Part shown: in pieces, positions 7,870 through 16,179 of the stretch
Layout: the number at the start of each line of letters is the position of its first letter
Numbering within the stretch: position 1 is the stretch's first letter
Position numbers and translations under genes: made by a program
Assembly: GCF_001273775.1 (NCBI RefSeq)
Contig: NZ_CP011801.1
Span: 3,450,001 to 3,514,000 of the forward strand
DNA: 64,000 bases
From: Nitrospira moscoviensis
Lineage (GTDB): Bacteria > Nitrospirota > Nitrospiria > Nitrospirales > Nitrospiraceae
Reading direction: 5' to 3'
Notes under the pieces: generated by a model
Databases searched by the model: none
Told to the model about the DNA's origin: nothing
Seen by the model: the letters and a program-made list of their open reading frames with translations, nothing else

Positions 7870-10800
7870 TTACTTCGCGGCGACAGGAATGACGTGCGCC
7901 GGCTGTTCCATCGACGCGCTCTTCATTCCGGCGCCGGCGCCGGAGAGCGGCAGCAGCCGCTGATCCCCGGCCGGCAACACGCGCAGATACCCCCACTGTC
8001 CGGACTGCGAGTACGGCAACCGCTGGTTGCTGTACACATAGTCGCCCGGCAGTCGATAGGGCCCGCCCGCCGACGGAATGAAGGCATCCAGCGTCTCGGA
8101 ACCGGAGTACTCGACCACGCTGATGTGGTCGGCCCCGCGCATGAAGGGCTCGATCGGCCACTCATGCTTCTCCACGCTGAACATGCCGTTCTGCTCGTTG
8201 CTCGCCCCGATCACGTGGATGCGCACGGGATCGCCCGCGTGCGACTCGATGATCGGCGTCGCCGGATCTTCGGGCTTGTCCGCCTTGCACGGCTGGAACA
8301 CCTTGCCGAGCGAGCAGCCCTGTTCTTCGCGATACTTATACGGCTCCGACCGGTAGTTGACCCCGGTCAAGCCCGCGACGTTCTGCACATACGGCATGAA
8401 GCTGGTGCCGATGATGTTGTCCTCGTCCTGGAAGAACAAGGCCACGTCGCGATAGTTCGGCCGGTTCTCGTTGCCCGGCACCGAGTGATCGATGATCACG
8501 TCGGCCGCCCAGGCGTTCTTGTTCGACAGGTCCGCGCCGGTCTTCGGATCACGATACTTCGAGCCCTTCGGACCGACGACGATGGCGCCGAACAAGCCGT
8601 TGCGAGGATTGGTCATCACATTGCCCCAATCCCAGACCAGCGAGGTCGTCTCGCCGTTGAACGGATCCGCGTAGTAGGTGTAGGTCCGTTCCGCGCCCGG
8701 GGCGATCGTCTGATCGCCGGGGTTGTTGCCGACATTGGCGCCCAGCGAGTCCTTCGGATCGAAGGCCAACCCGATCGCCGAGAAGGACGCCTTGCTGGCC
8801 TTCATCTTGTTCTTCAGGTTCACCTTGACACAGTCGCCGACGTTCACGCGGAGGGTGAGCGGCATCGGCTGCGCCCCGCCGGAAACCTTCGCCACGTCCT
8901 CTTCGAGGGCGTAGATCTTGGCCTCCGGGTTGGTGATCTGGATCTTCCGCTCGAAGTCGACCTCGATGGTCTCGGGCGCCTTCGGGTTGAACTTCATGGA
9001 CGGATAATCCAGCGCCACCACGTTGAAGCTCTTCACGGGCGCGTCGGCCGGGCAGACCGGCAACGCCTTCGGGATCTCGCCCTTGTTGGAGAACCCGGCT
9101 GGCAGCTTCTTCAGATCCGGCTGTTCCTTGTCATAGACGCGGATGATGCCCCAGCCGCCCTCCGAGAACTTGGAGGACCGGCCGTTGAAGTGGATGTAGT
9201 CGCCCGCTTGATGGCGGCTGCCGCCCGCTTCCGGCACCACGAGGTCATAGCGCTCCGCAATGCCGATGTGGATCGAATTCTTGCGGTTCGCATCCGACGC
9301 ATACCGCTCCGTCCAGAACGTATGGCCGGAGAGCGTCCAGACCATCGATTCGTTCATGAGCGTGTGCAGGAGACGGAACACCATCGTGTCCCCTACGTAC
9401 GCCCGCAATGTCGGCGTATACGGATCTCCATGGATCTGACTGTTGAAGACCTGCGACACGTCCGGATTGGTCGCCAACCGCTGCGCGATGGGACCCGCCC
9501 GGAAATTCAAGCCGCTTCCGGTGGTGTGGGTGCCGCCGTTCAGGAACGGCATCGGCGTCATATAGAGCTTCTCGGGCATCATGAACGACACGGTCTTGCC
9601 CGCCTCGAGGGCGACTTCGATCGGCTGCCCGGGAGGATTGCCCGCGGTCACGATGTTGACGGTGTGCGGCACGGTGTCGTGCACCTGCACCATCAACTCG
9701 CGGAAGCTGTTGTTCACACCATGGCCCACCGGCTCATTCGTATGAATGTCCGCGATGGGGCCGCTGCGGATGAGCTTGCCGGTCTTCGGATCGTGATAGG
9801 TCGACCCGACCGGCTCGGCGATGAAGGTCCCGAACCCGCCGTGCGGCCAGGTGGTCGCGCCGAACGCGTGATCGTGCCAGAAGACCGTCCCCACGTCCGC
9901 ATCCACCCAGAACCGCTGCCGGACGAACTCGACCGTCACGATGTCGTTCGCCGGATGGTCGTTTTTCAAACCCTGCGCCAAGACGATCGTGTTGCCGTTG
10001 ATCGCCTTGATGCGGGACACTTCGTTGCCCTTCACGTTGTCGGCGCCGACGAGGATGAGCGTGCCGACGTGATACTGCTTCGCATTCTTGACCGAGATGC
10101 TGGTCGCGCCCTTCTTGGCCGCGGCCGTCAACACGGTATTCATCGGGGCTGGAAGGCCCTTCTTGTTCTTCTTCTCCAGCATCGTGAACGGCCGGACCGA
10201 CTGCTCATAGGAGAAGCCGGTGATGACGCCGTCCGAGGCCTGGTTGTCGAACTGCAGGAAATGCCAGTGGGTGTTGATCTTCGACGACTGGAAGTTCGTG
10301 TAATCGTCGTCGTCCCACTCGCTGGTCAGCGTCCAGTCGACGCAATCGTAGATGTTGCCGCGGACGACCAACGGATACTTGAGATCGTCGTTGGCGCGGA
10401 TCGCCGCTTCCTCTTCATGCAAGACATAGATCAAGCCGTTCGGATCGACCACGGGCGGCTCCTTGCCCTGCGCCTTGGCGATCTTGATCGGCAACTTGAT
10501 GAAATGGACGTTGTAATGTTTGCGGCCTGCGTTCTGCGGGCAGAGACTCCAGTTGCCGTTTTCACCCGGCATGGCTTGATCGACGCTCTCCGACCCATCG
10601 GCATTCCGACGGATCATTTCCAGCCAGGGTGCGCCGACGTGGTTCGGCGAGAACATCACCCGCTTCCCGAAGTGCGGCGTCAGGTGCGGCCAGGCCACCT
10701 TGCCGGTCAGCGGCTCGAACATGATCGGATGCCGCTTGCCCGGATGGGTGGACTTGTATTTGGGATTGTCGATCGTGCTTTCCTTCTCGCTCATCGCCAC

Positions 10801-12714
10801 GTTGCCGTTCCAGACCCAATCCAGCACCGTCGCGTCGTAGGACACGATCTGGGCCTTTTCGTCGTCCGCGTGCCCGGGCTTGCCTTGCGGCGGCAACTGC
10901 ATCTCGACCCAATCTTTGACGGTGATCGTAGCCGGGTTGCTCTTCCAGTCGCTCTTGCCTTTGTCGACGATCTTGAACTGCTTGCCGAACCAATCGACCG
11001 TCTGGCCGATCAGCTTGTCGGAGGAAATCGGCGCCTTGATGCGACCCTTGCGATCCGGCAGCTCGCGCAGATCCGGCATCACGTCGTTCCGCAGGTCGCC
11101 TTGCTGAATCGTGTTGTACACACGCCAGTAGCCCCACATGCCGGCCACATAGTGGTGCGCAACGTGACAGTGGAAGAGGAAGTCGCCGGCCAACTGCTGG
11201 CACAAGCCCGAGCCGCACTCGGTCTCCAGATCGAGCGCCTCGGACGGGCCGATCACTTCGACATCCACGCGATCCGTCTTGTGGCGGATCACCGGATACT
11301 TCACCGGGCCGTTGACGCTGGTGGCCCAGAGATTCATGTCATCGATGGCCCGCGGGCTGCGCGGCCAGCGGATCGTGCCTCCGTGCGGATGGTGGCTGTG
11401 GAAGACTTCGGACCCGCCGTGAACCAGGCGGAACTTCGCAGGGTCGCCGATGTAGGAGCGGGGAATCGTGGGCGACGGATCGCCGAACGTATAGGAACTG
11501 TAGCCCATCGACTCGTCCTCGAACCCGAAGTACTCGTGCTGCACGTGCATGTTATTGATGCCGAAGGGTTCGCTGCGATAGTTGATCGCGCGGCCGCCCG
11601 GACGATAGGCGTCGGTCAGCGGATCGCGCTGCGGGAGGAAGTCGCCCTTCTTGTTCAGGGGGCGGAACGCCTCGTCGCCGACCTCATGATAGATGAGCAC
11701 GAATTCCCGGAAGTCCGGCCCCGTGCCGTTCTTGATCATGACCTGCCAGCCGCTGGTGGCCGGGGTCGGATCGCCGCTGCCGAGCGGTTCCCAATAGGAG
11801 GAGCCGCGCGGCTCCACGACGAAGGAGCCGAAGAGACCCATGACGGTCAGCTCGCGATCGTTGCTGAACGTATGGAACTGGCGGACGCCTTCCTGTGTGT
11901 TGGGATGGATATACCACTCGAATTCCCCGGTCTTATCCTGCGCCACGATGGTATCCGGATTCGTGGTGGTGGCGGCCGCGCCGGTGGCGCTCACCACCAT
12001 GGCGGAGCCGTGGATGTGGAGGCTCACGTCTTCACCGCCTTCAAGCTTATTGGTCAGCTTGATCTTGACGCAGTCGCCCTGGTTACCGCGGATGGTCAAG
12101 GGCTGGATCCACTGGGCCTGCACTCCGGGGATGACCGCGCCCGGATCGAAGCCTTCCTTATCGCGGGCCTCTCTGTTCTTCGTCTCTTCCGCGCGCACCT
12201 TGTCGAGATTCTCGTCCAGCACGTACATGTAGCCGGGATAGAAGTCGAGCCACTGGTTCAACGTGATCTCTACGTTGATCGCGGAGACGTTGTACTGCTT
12301 GACAGGCGCGGTGGCGGGACACTTCCCGCCGCCGGTGATCGCCACCGGCTCGACGCGCGGGTCGGACACGAGCAACATGTCCTGGCCGCCCGCGCCGTAC
12401 TGGTGCATCATGGACTGGGTGTTGAACATACCGGTGTTGACGCCCTGCACCTGCGGATCATGCTGCATGTGATCCATGATGCGCTGGTGCTGCTGCTCGA
12501 CCATCGCGGCGCGGTCGCTCTTGCCCGACAGCGCATCTTCGACGATCGTCTGGCCCTTGAGCTGCTCCGCCCAGGCGGGAAGCTGATGATTCATCGCCAT
12601 GTGTTGCGGCGGCGAATTCTCGGCGGATGCCAGCGGGGCCCAAAGCAGGGCCGCGGCTGCCATCACGCCGAGCATGCGGGTGGGAACACAAACCCGTGGT
12701 TTGTGAGAAAACAT
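7870..12714 (-). CDS. Giant six-domain multicopper oxidase (MnxG/MofA-like candidate)
   Basis: The 1,614-residue product has a signal peptide (1-31) and, by my reading, six cupredoxin domains in three pairs: about 130-305, 320-535, 735-970, 1005-1195, 1220-1385 and 1420-1580. Copper motifs are HIH at 233-235, a damaged second motif HTF at 281-283, HxxHxH at 439-444, HCHVAHHYVAGM at 515-526 (cysteine, histidines and axial methionine), HWH at 816-818 and HDH at 947-949. So one complete type 1 plus trinuclear set can be assembled from domains 2 and 3, while the last pair has lost its ligands. Size and multidomain plan resemble bacterial Mn(II) oxidases such as MnxG and MofA; substrate is not proven by sequence. 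AAGGAGG precedes ATG 12714; promoter and terminator are both visible, so it is monocistronic. Confidence 0.85.
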   Translation of the reverse strand: MFSHKPRVCVPTRMLGVMAAAALLWAPLASAENSPPQHMAMNHQLPAWAEQLKGQTIVEDALSGKSDRAAMVEQQHQRIMDHMQHDPQVQGVNTGMFNTQSMMHQYGAGGQDMLLVSDPRVEPVAITGGGKCPATAPVKQYNVSAINVEITLNQWLDFYPGYMYVLDENLDKVRAEETKNREARDKEGFDPGAVIPGVQAQWIQPLTIRGNQGDCVKIKLTNKLEGGEDVSLHIHGSAMVVSATGAAATTTNPDTIVAQDKTGEFEWYIHPNTQEGVRQFHTFSNDRELTVMGLFGSFVVEPRGSSYWEPLGSGDPTPATSGWQVMIKNGTGPDFREFVLIYHEVGDEAFRPLNKKGDFLPQRDPLTDAYRPGGRAINYRSEPFGINNMHVQHEYFGFEDESMGYSSYTFGDPSPTIPRSYIGDPAKFRLVHGGSEVFHSHHPHGGTIRWPRSPRAIDDMNLWATSVNGPVKYPVIRHKTDRVDVEVIGPSEALDLETECGSGLCQQLAGDFLFHCHVAHHYVAGMWGYWRVYNTIQQGDLRNDVMPDLRELPDRKGRIKAPISSDKLIGQTVDWFGKQFKIVDKGKSDWKSNPATITVKDWVEMQLPPQGKPGHADDEKAQIVSYDATVLDWVWNGNVAMSEKESTIDNPKYKSTHPGKRHPIMFEPLTGKVAWPHLTPHFGKRVMFSPNHVGAPWLEMIRRNADGSESVDQAMPGENGNWSLCPQNAGRKHYNVHFIKLPIKIAKAQGKEPPVVDPNGLIYVLHEEEAAIRANDDLKYPLVVRGNIYDCVDWTLTSEWDDDDYTNFQSSKINTHWHFLQFDNQASDGVITGFSYEQSVRPFTMLEKKNKKGLPAPMNTVLTAAAKKGATSISVKNAKQYHVGTLILVGADNVKGNEVSRIKAINGNTIVLAQGLKNDHPANDIVTVEFVRQRFWVDADVGTVFWHDHAFGATTWPHGGFGTFIAEPVGSTYHDPKTGKLIRSGPIADIHTNEPVGHGVNNSFRELMVQVHDTVPHTVNIVTAGNPPGQPIEVALEAGKTVSFMMPEKLYMTPMPFLNGGTHTTGSGLNFRAGPIAQRLATNPDVSQVFNSQIHGDPYTPTLRAYVGDTMVFRLLHTLMNESMVWTLSGHTFWTERYASDANRKNSIHIGIAERYDLVVPEAGGSRHQAGDYIHFNGRSSKFSEGGWGIIRVYDKEQPDLKKLPAGFSNKGEIPKALPVCPADAPVKSFNVVALDYPSMKFNPKAPETIEVDFERKIQITNPEAKIYALEEDVAKVSGGAQPMPLTLRVNVGDCVKVNLKNKMKASKASFSAIGLAFDPKDSLGANVGNNPGDQTIAPGAERTYTYYADPFNGETTSLVWDWGNVMTNPRNGLFGAIVVGPKGSKYRDPKTGADLSNKNAWAADVIIDHSVPGNENRPNYRDVALFFQDEDNIIGTSFMPYVQNVAGLTGVNYRSEPYKYREEQGCSLGKVFQPCKADKPEDPATPIIESHAGDPVRIHVIGASNEQNGMFSVEKHEWPIEPFMRGADHISVVEYSGSETLDAFIPSAGGPYRLPGDYVYSNQRLPYSQSGQWGYLRVLPAGDQRLLPLSGAGAGMKSASMEQPAHVIPVAAK

Positions 12715-12831
12715 GGACCGGCCTCCTTGGTGTGATGAATGAAACGAGACTACATGAAGTCGATACGATGTCCTCAGCTAGGGATGATCCGGCACGGAGG
12801 CGCGCACATCGCGCCCCTGCAAGGAGTGGGA

Positions 12832-12860
12832 AAGATACTCAAGTCGCCCGGCTCTGTCAA
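12832..12860 (-). promoter_or_regulatory. Sigma70 promoter of the multicopper oxidase gene
   Basis: Minus-strand TTGACA (12860-12855), a 17-base spacer and TATCTT (12837-12832). It sits about 118 bases upstream of ATG 12714. The divergent permease start is 129 bases away on the other side. Confidence 0.75.
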
Positions 12861-12988
12861 CCCCCGGTTCACCCCGCCGACCGACCGATCGGCACTGCGC
12901 CCCCAACCGGCTCTCTGAGGCTTTCGGCCTAGGAGCGAGGGCCGGGATACCGTTCGCTCGCTTCCCTCGTTTGTGAGATAATCCGGCC

Positions 12989-14803
12989 ATGGTTCTGAAG
13001 CGCTGGTTGGTCGGCGATCCCCTGAAGACTGCGCAAGCCGTTCACGAACGACTCTCCAAGACACTGGCCCTCGCGATCTTCTCCTCCAACGCCATTTCTT
13101 CGGTCGCCTATGCGACGGAAGAAATCCTCCTGGTCCTGATTCTGGCCGGGACGGCGGCCGTCGCCTGGTCGATTCCCGTCAGCCTCGCCATCCTGTTCTT
13201 AGTCGCGGTGCTGACCGTGTCCTACCGCCAGATCATCTATGAATATCCCGAAGGCGGGGGCGCCTACATCGTCGCCAGAACCAACCTCGGCGAAGTCCCG
13301 GCGCTGATCGCCGCAGCGGCCCTCATGATCGATTACGTATTGACCGTGGCGGTGAGCGTCGCGGCGGGGATCGCGGCCATTACCTCCGCCGTGCCCGTGC
13401 TCTTCCAGCACCGGGAGGCGCTCGGCTTGATCGCCATTGTCTTCATCGTGGTCATGAACCTCCGCGGCGTGCGGGAATCGGGAAAGTTTTTCGCCATTCC
13501 CACCTATTTCGCGATCGGCGCTCTCGGTTTGATGGTCGCCATCGGCACGGTGCGCTCGCTGACCGGCTCAAACGCCGCACCGGCGCTCCCGCCCGGCGAC
13601 AGGCAATTGGAGGGTCTCACCCTCTTTCTCGTGCTGCGCTCCTTCGCGGCCGGGTGCTCGGCGGTCACCGGAATGGAAGTCATCTCCAACGGCGTGAAGG
13701 CCTTCCGGCGGCCGGAATCGCACAATGCCGCGGTCACCATGGTGTGGATGTCGGCGATCCTCGCCACGCTCTTCATGGGCATCAGTTGGATGGCCTACCA
13801 CTACGGCGTCCTGCCCAAAGAAGACGAAACCGTCGTCTCGCAGCTCGCCCGCCTGACGTTCGGCACGGGGACGATTTATTACATGGTGCAGATCGGCACG
13901 ATGCTGCTCCTGATATTGGCGGCCAACAGCGCGTTTGCCGGATTTCCTCAACTCTCGTCGATCCTGGCCCGCGACGGATTCATGCCGCACCAGATGGCCA
14001 GCTTCGGCGACCGCCTCGTCTTTTCGAACGGCATTTTGATCCTCGGCTTCTTCGCCTGCCTGCTCCTGGTCATTTTCCGCGGGGACACGCACGCCCTGAT
14101 CCCGCTGTATGCCATCGGCGTATTCGTCTCGTTCACGCTCTCGCAAGCCGGCATGGTCTTGCGATGGCTGCGCAAGAAAGGCGCCCACTGGCGGACGAAG
14201 CTGGCCATCAATGGAGTGGGCGCGGTCACCACCGGCATCGCGACCGTGATCATCGCGAGCACCAAGTTCATGCAAGGCGCGTGGATCGTGTTCGTGCTCG
14301 TCGCGCTGCTGATCATGATGTTCCGCAACATTCGTTCCCACTATCGCGCCGTCGCCGAACAGATCTCGTTGTCGCGCGACGCCCGCCCGCCCCGGCCCCG
14401 CCGGAACATCGTGATCATCCCGATCGGCGGCGTGAACCGCGCCGTGGTGCGGGCCGTCGATTACGCCAGAAGCCGGGGCGGCGACGTGCGGGCCGTGCTG
14501 GTCGACGTGGACAAGGAAGAAACCGCCTTGGTCGAAATCAAATGGGCCCAGTGGGGCTGCGGCGTGCCGTTGATCGTGCTGCCCTCGCCTTACCGCTCGA
14601 TCTTGGGCGCCCTCCTCCACTACATCGAAGAACACTTGGAGAAAGACCCGGAGTGCTGGATCACCGTCGTCGTGCCGGAGATTTTGCCGGCCCGGTGGTG
14701 GCAGAATATCCTCCACAACCAGCGCGCGCTGCTCTTGAAGGCCGCGCTCCTCTTCAAAGACCGGGTCGTCCTCACCGATGTGCCGTTCCACCTGACGAGG
14801 TGA
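12989..14803 (+). CDS. APC-superfamily amino acid permease with cytoplasmic C-terminal domain
   Basis: The 604-residue protein has about twelve membrane segments between residues 30 and 450. The first carries the APC-type unwound helix signature (SSNAISSVAYATEEIL), and EYPEGGGAYIVAR corresponds to the conserved loop after helix 2. Residues 460-604 are soluble and alternate beta and alpha (RRNIVIIPIGGVNRAVVRAVDYARS), like a universal-stress-protein domain as found in some APC transporters. Substrate is unknown; amino acids or polyamines are typical, and KUP-like potassium uptake cannot be excluded. It is transcribed divergently from the multicopper oxidase gene. The following secreted-protein gene starts seven bases after its stop. 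Confidence 0.8.
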   Translation: MVLKRWLVGDPLKTAQAVHERLSKTLALAIFSSNAISSVAYATEEILLVLILAGTAAVAWSIPVSLAILFLVAVLTVSYRQIIYEYPEGGGAYIVARTNLGEVPALIAAAALMIDYVLTVAVSVAAGIAAITSAVPVLFQHREALGLIAIVFIVVMNLRGVRESGKFFAIPTYFAIGALGLMVAIGTVRSLTGSNAAPALPPGDRQLEGLTLFLVLRSFAAGCSAVTGMEVISNGVKAFRRPESHNAAVTMVWMSAILATLFMGISWMAYHYGVLPKEDETVVSQLARLTFGTGTIYYMVQIGTMLLLILAANSAFAGFPQLSSILARDGFMPHQMASFGDRLVFSNGILILGFFACLLLVIFRGDTHALIPLYAIGVFVSFTLSQAGMVLRWLRKKGAHWRTKLAINGVGAVTTGIATVIIASTKFMQGAWIVFVLVALLIMMFRNIRSHYRAVAEQISLSRDARPPRPRRNIVIIPIGGVNRAVVRAVDYARSRGGDVRAVLVDVDKEETALVEIKWAQWGCGVPLIVLPSPYRSILGALLHYIEEHLEKDPECWITVVVPEILPARWWQNILHNQRALLLKAALLFKDRVVLTDVPFHLTR

Positions 14804-14810
14804 AGCCGCA

Positions 14811-15926
14811 ATGAAAAATTTAAAATTCAAAATTCAACATATCGGCACTTGTTGCATTTTTCATTTTGCATTTGTCATTCTGCTGCCGGTCGGCCCCGCC
14901 CTCGCCTTCAAGATCGTCAATCCCGCCGGCGGCGCTGCGCTGAAATCCGGCCAGACCGTGACCGCGAAAGTCGACCTCGGATCGGACAGCGGCGTCGTAA
15001 AGGTCCGATACTATTGGTACCCTGAGTCCGCCGATGTCCTGGTCCAGCAGGACGAATCCGAAACCTCGGCCATGCCCCGGCAAGATCGCTTGGCGGATGA
15101 GCGCTATTGGCAGCGCGACAGCATCACCGGCGCGCCGGTGGTGGCGCTCGCCGCCTTGTCGTCCGGCTCGGATCAGACTCCGCCGTTCGGCGGGCCGCTC
15201 ACGGTCCCCAAAGAGGCCATCGGCCCCACGCGTTTGCTGGCCGTGGCCGAAATTTCACGCGGGCGTTTGGGGACCCGGACGGTGTTCGACGAGGTGATCG
15301 TCAAGGTCGAGCCGGAGGCGGCACTCGAATCGATCGACTTCGAAGCGGAGAAGCCGTTGCAACTCGGGCGGGCGGGGCAGTCGTCGGCCTTCGGGCACGT
15401 CGATTCGATGGGCAAAATCTTTGAGCTGCCGGTCGTGGGCGAATTCGCCGACGGTGTCGCGAGACCGCTCAGCTCGCCGGCGAGCGGCACCACTTATCAG
15501 TCATCGGACCCCAACGTCATCAAGGTGCTTGCGGGCGGCATGCTGCAAATCGTCGGAAACGGCAAGACGGTCCTCACGGTCACGAACCGCGGCAAACAAG
15601 CCCAGTTGGACGTCGACGTGAACGTCAACGATGAGCCGAACGAGCCGCCGATCGCCGACGCGGGCCCGAGCAAGACGGTGAAAGCCGGATCAAAAGTGAA
15701 ACTCAGCGGCCTCAAAAGCCGCGACCCCGAAGGCGAGGCTCTCTACTACAGTTGGAGCCAAGTCCGCGGCAGCAAAGTGCCGCTGTTGGATGTAAACAAC
15801 GCGGAGGCGTCGTTCTTAGCCCCCACAGTATCGGAGCCGAGGACTTACCGATTCAAGCTACGCGTGACGGATAAGAAAGGGGCGGATTCGCTACCGGCGT
15901 TCGTGGATGTGACGGTCGAGCCCTAG
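14811..15926 (+). CDS. Secreted protein with Ig-like (BIG2) and PKD domains
   Basis: A 371-residue protein with an N-terminal signal sequence, then a beta-rich region (about 32-180), a BIG2-like Ig domain (about 190-265, ending QLDVDVNVND) and a PKD domain (about 270-370, opening PPIADAGPSKTVKAGSKVKL and ending FVDVTVEP). Such domains occur in cell-surface and adhesion proteins; no enzyme motif is visible. GAGGTG lies about eight bases before the ATG. The first 25 codons are written in unusually AT-rich, internally repetitive DNA unlike the rest of the gene. It is probably co-transcribed with the permease. Confidence 0.7.
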   Translation: MKNLKFKIQHIGTCCIFHFAFVILLPVGPALAFKIVNPAGGAALKSGQTVTAKVDLGSDSGVVKVRYYWYPESADVLVQQDESETSAMPRQDRLADERYWQRDSITGAPVVALAALSSGSDQTPPFGGPLTVPKEAIGPTRLLAVAEISRGRLGTRTVFDEVIVKVEPEAALESIDFEAEKPLQLGRAGQSSAFGHVDSMGKIFELPVVGEFADGVARPLSSPASGTTYQSSDPNVIKVLAGGMLQIVGNGKTVLTVTNRGKQAQLDVDVNVNDEPNEPPIADAGPSKTVKAGSKVKLSGLKSRDPEGEALYYSWSQVRGSKVPLLDVNNAEASFLAPTVSEPRTYRFKLRVTDKKGADSLPAFVDVTVEP

Positions 15927-15935
15927 AGACCGCAA

Positions 15936-16000
15936 AGCGTGATGCGAGAAGCGTATCTTGTACATTCGAAAGCGAGATACGAACGGCGCTTCACGAGCGA
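15936..16000. repeat. Imperfect intergenic palindrome between convergent genes
   Basis: The core stem pairs CGTATCT (15952-15958) with AGATACG (15975-15981); outer arms carry AGCGTGATGCGAGAAG on the left and GGCGCTTCACGAG on the right. It sits between the ends of two convergent genes and may act as a bidirectional terminator, though no T-tract is present. Confidence 0.5.
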
Positions 16001-16015
16001 CGTCGCCTCCCATAG

Positions 16016-16138
16016 CTATGGCCTTGCCTGAGAAAGGGTGTGTCTCGGCGCGCCACGCAGCTCTTTGAGCACAGCCTTCATGCGAACTGCGCCAACTCCA
16101 ACCTTTGCATGCTTTTGTCTCACCTTCTTCGTTTTCAT
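16016..16138 (-). CDS. Possible 40-residue basic small protein
   Basis: An ATG frame of 40 codons begins 42 bases after the stop of the HExxH-protein gene in the same direction. The product would be strongly basic at the N-terminus (MKTKKVRQKHAKVG) and ends GAPRHTLSQARP. There is no good ribosome binding site and no known family, so it may be chance. It is listed because it is the only short frame beside an enzyme family that can act on peptides. Confidence 0.2.
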   Translation of the reverse strand: MKTKKVRQKHAKVGVGAVRMKAVLKELRGAPRHTLSQARP

Positions 16139-16179
16139 GGCTTGATGATAGCGAGAATCAGAGGGAAGCACAAATGCGA

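Noticed and set aside
7699..12735. A 1,678-codon open frame on the + strand covering the whole multicopper oxidase gene
   Set aside because: It is antisense to a gene with clear copper motifs, signal peptide, ribosome binding site, promoter and terminator. Its translation is arginine-, aspartate- and histidine-rich with no domain; long antisense frames are common in GC-rich genes.
12809..12825. GGCGCG...CGCGCC hairpin in the oxidase leader as a possible riboswitch
   Set aside because: A single 6-bp stem without further conserved structure is expected by chance in this GC-rich spacer.
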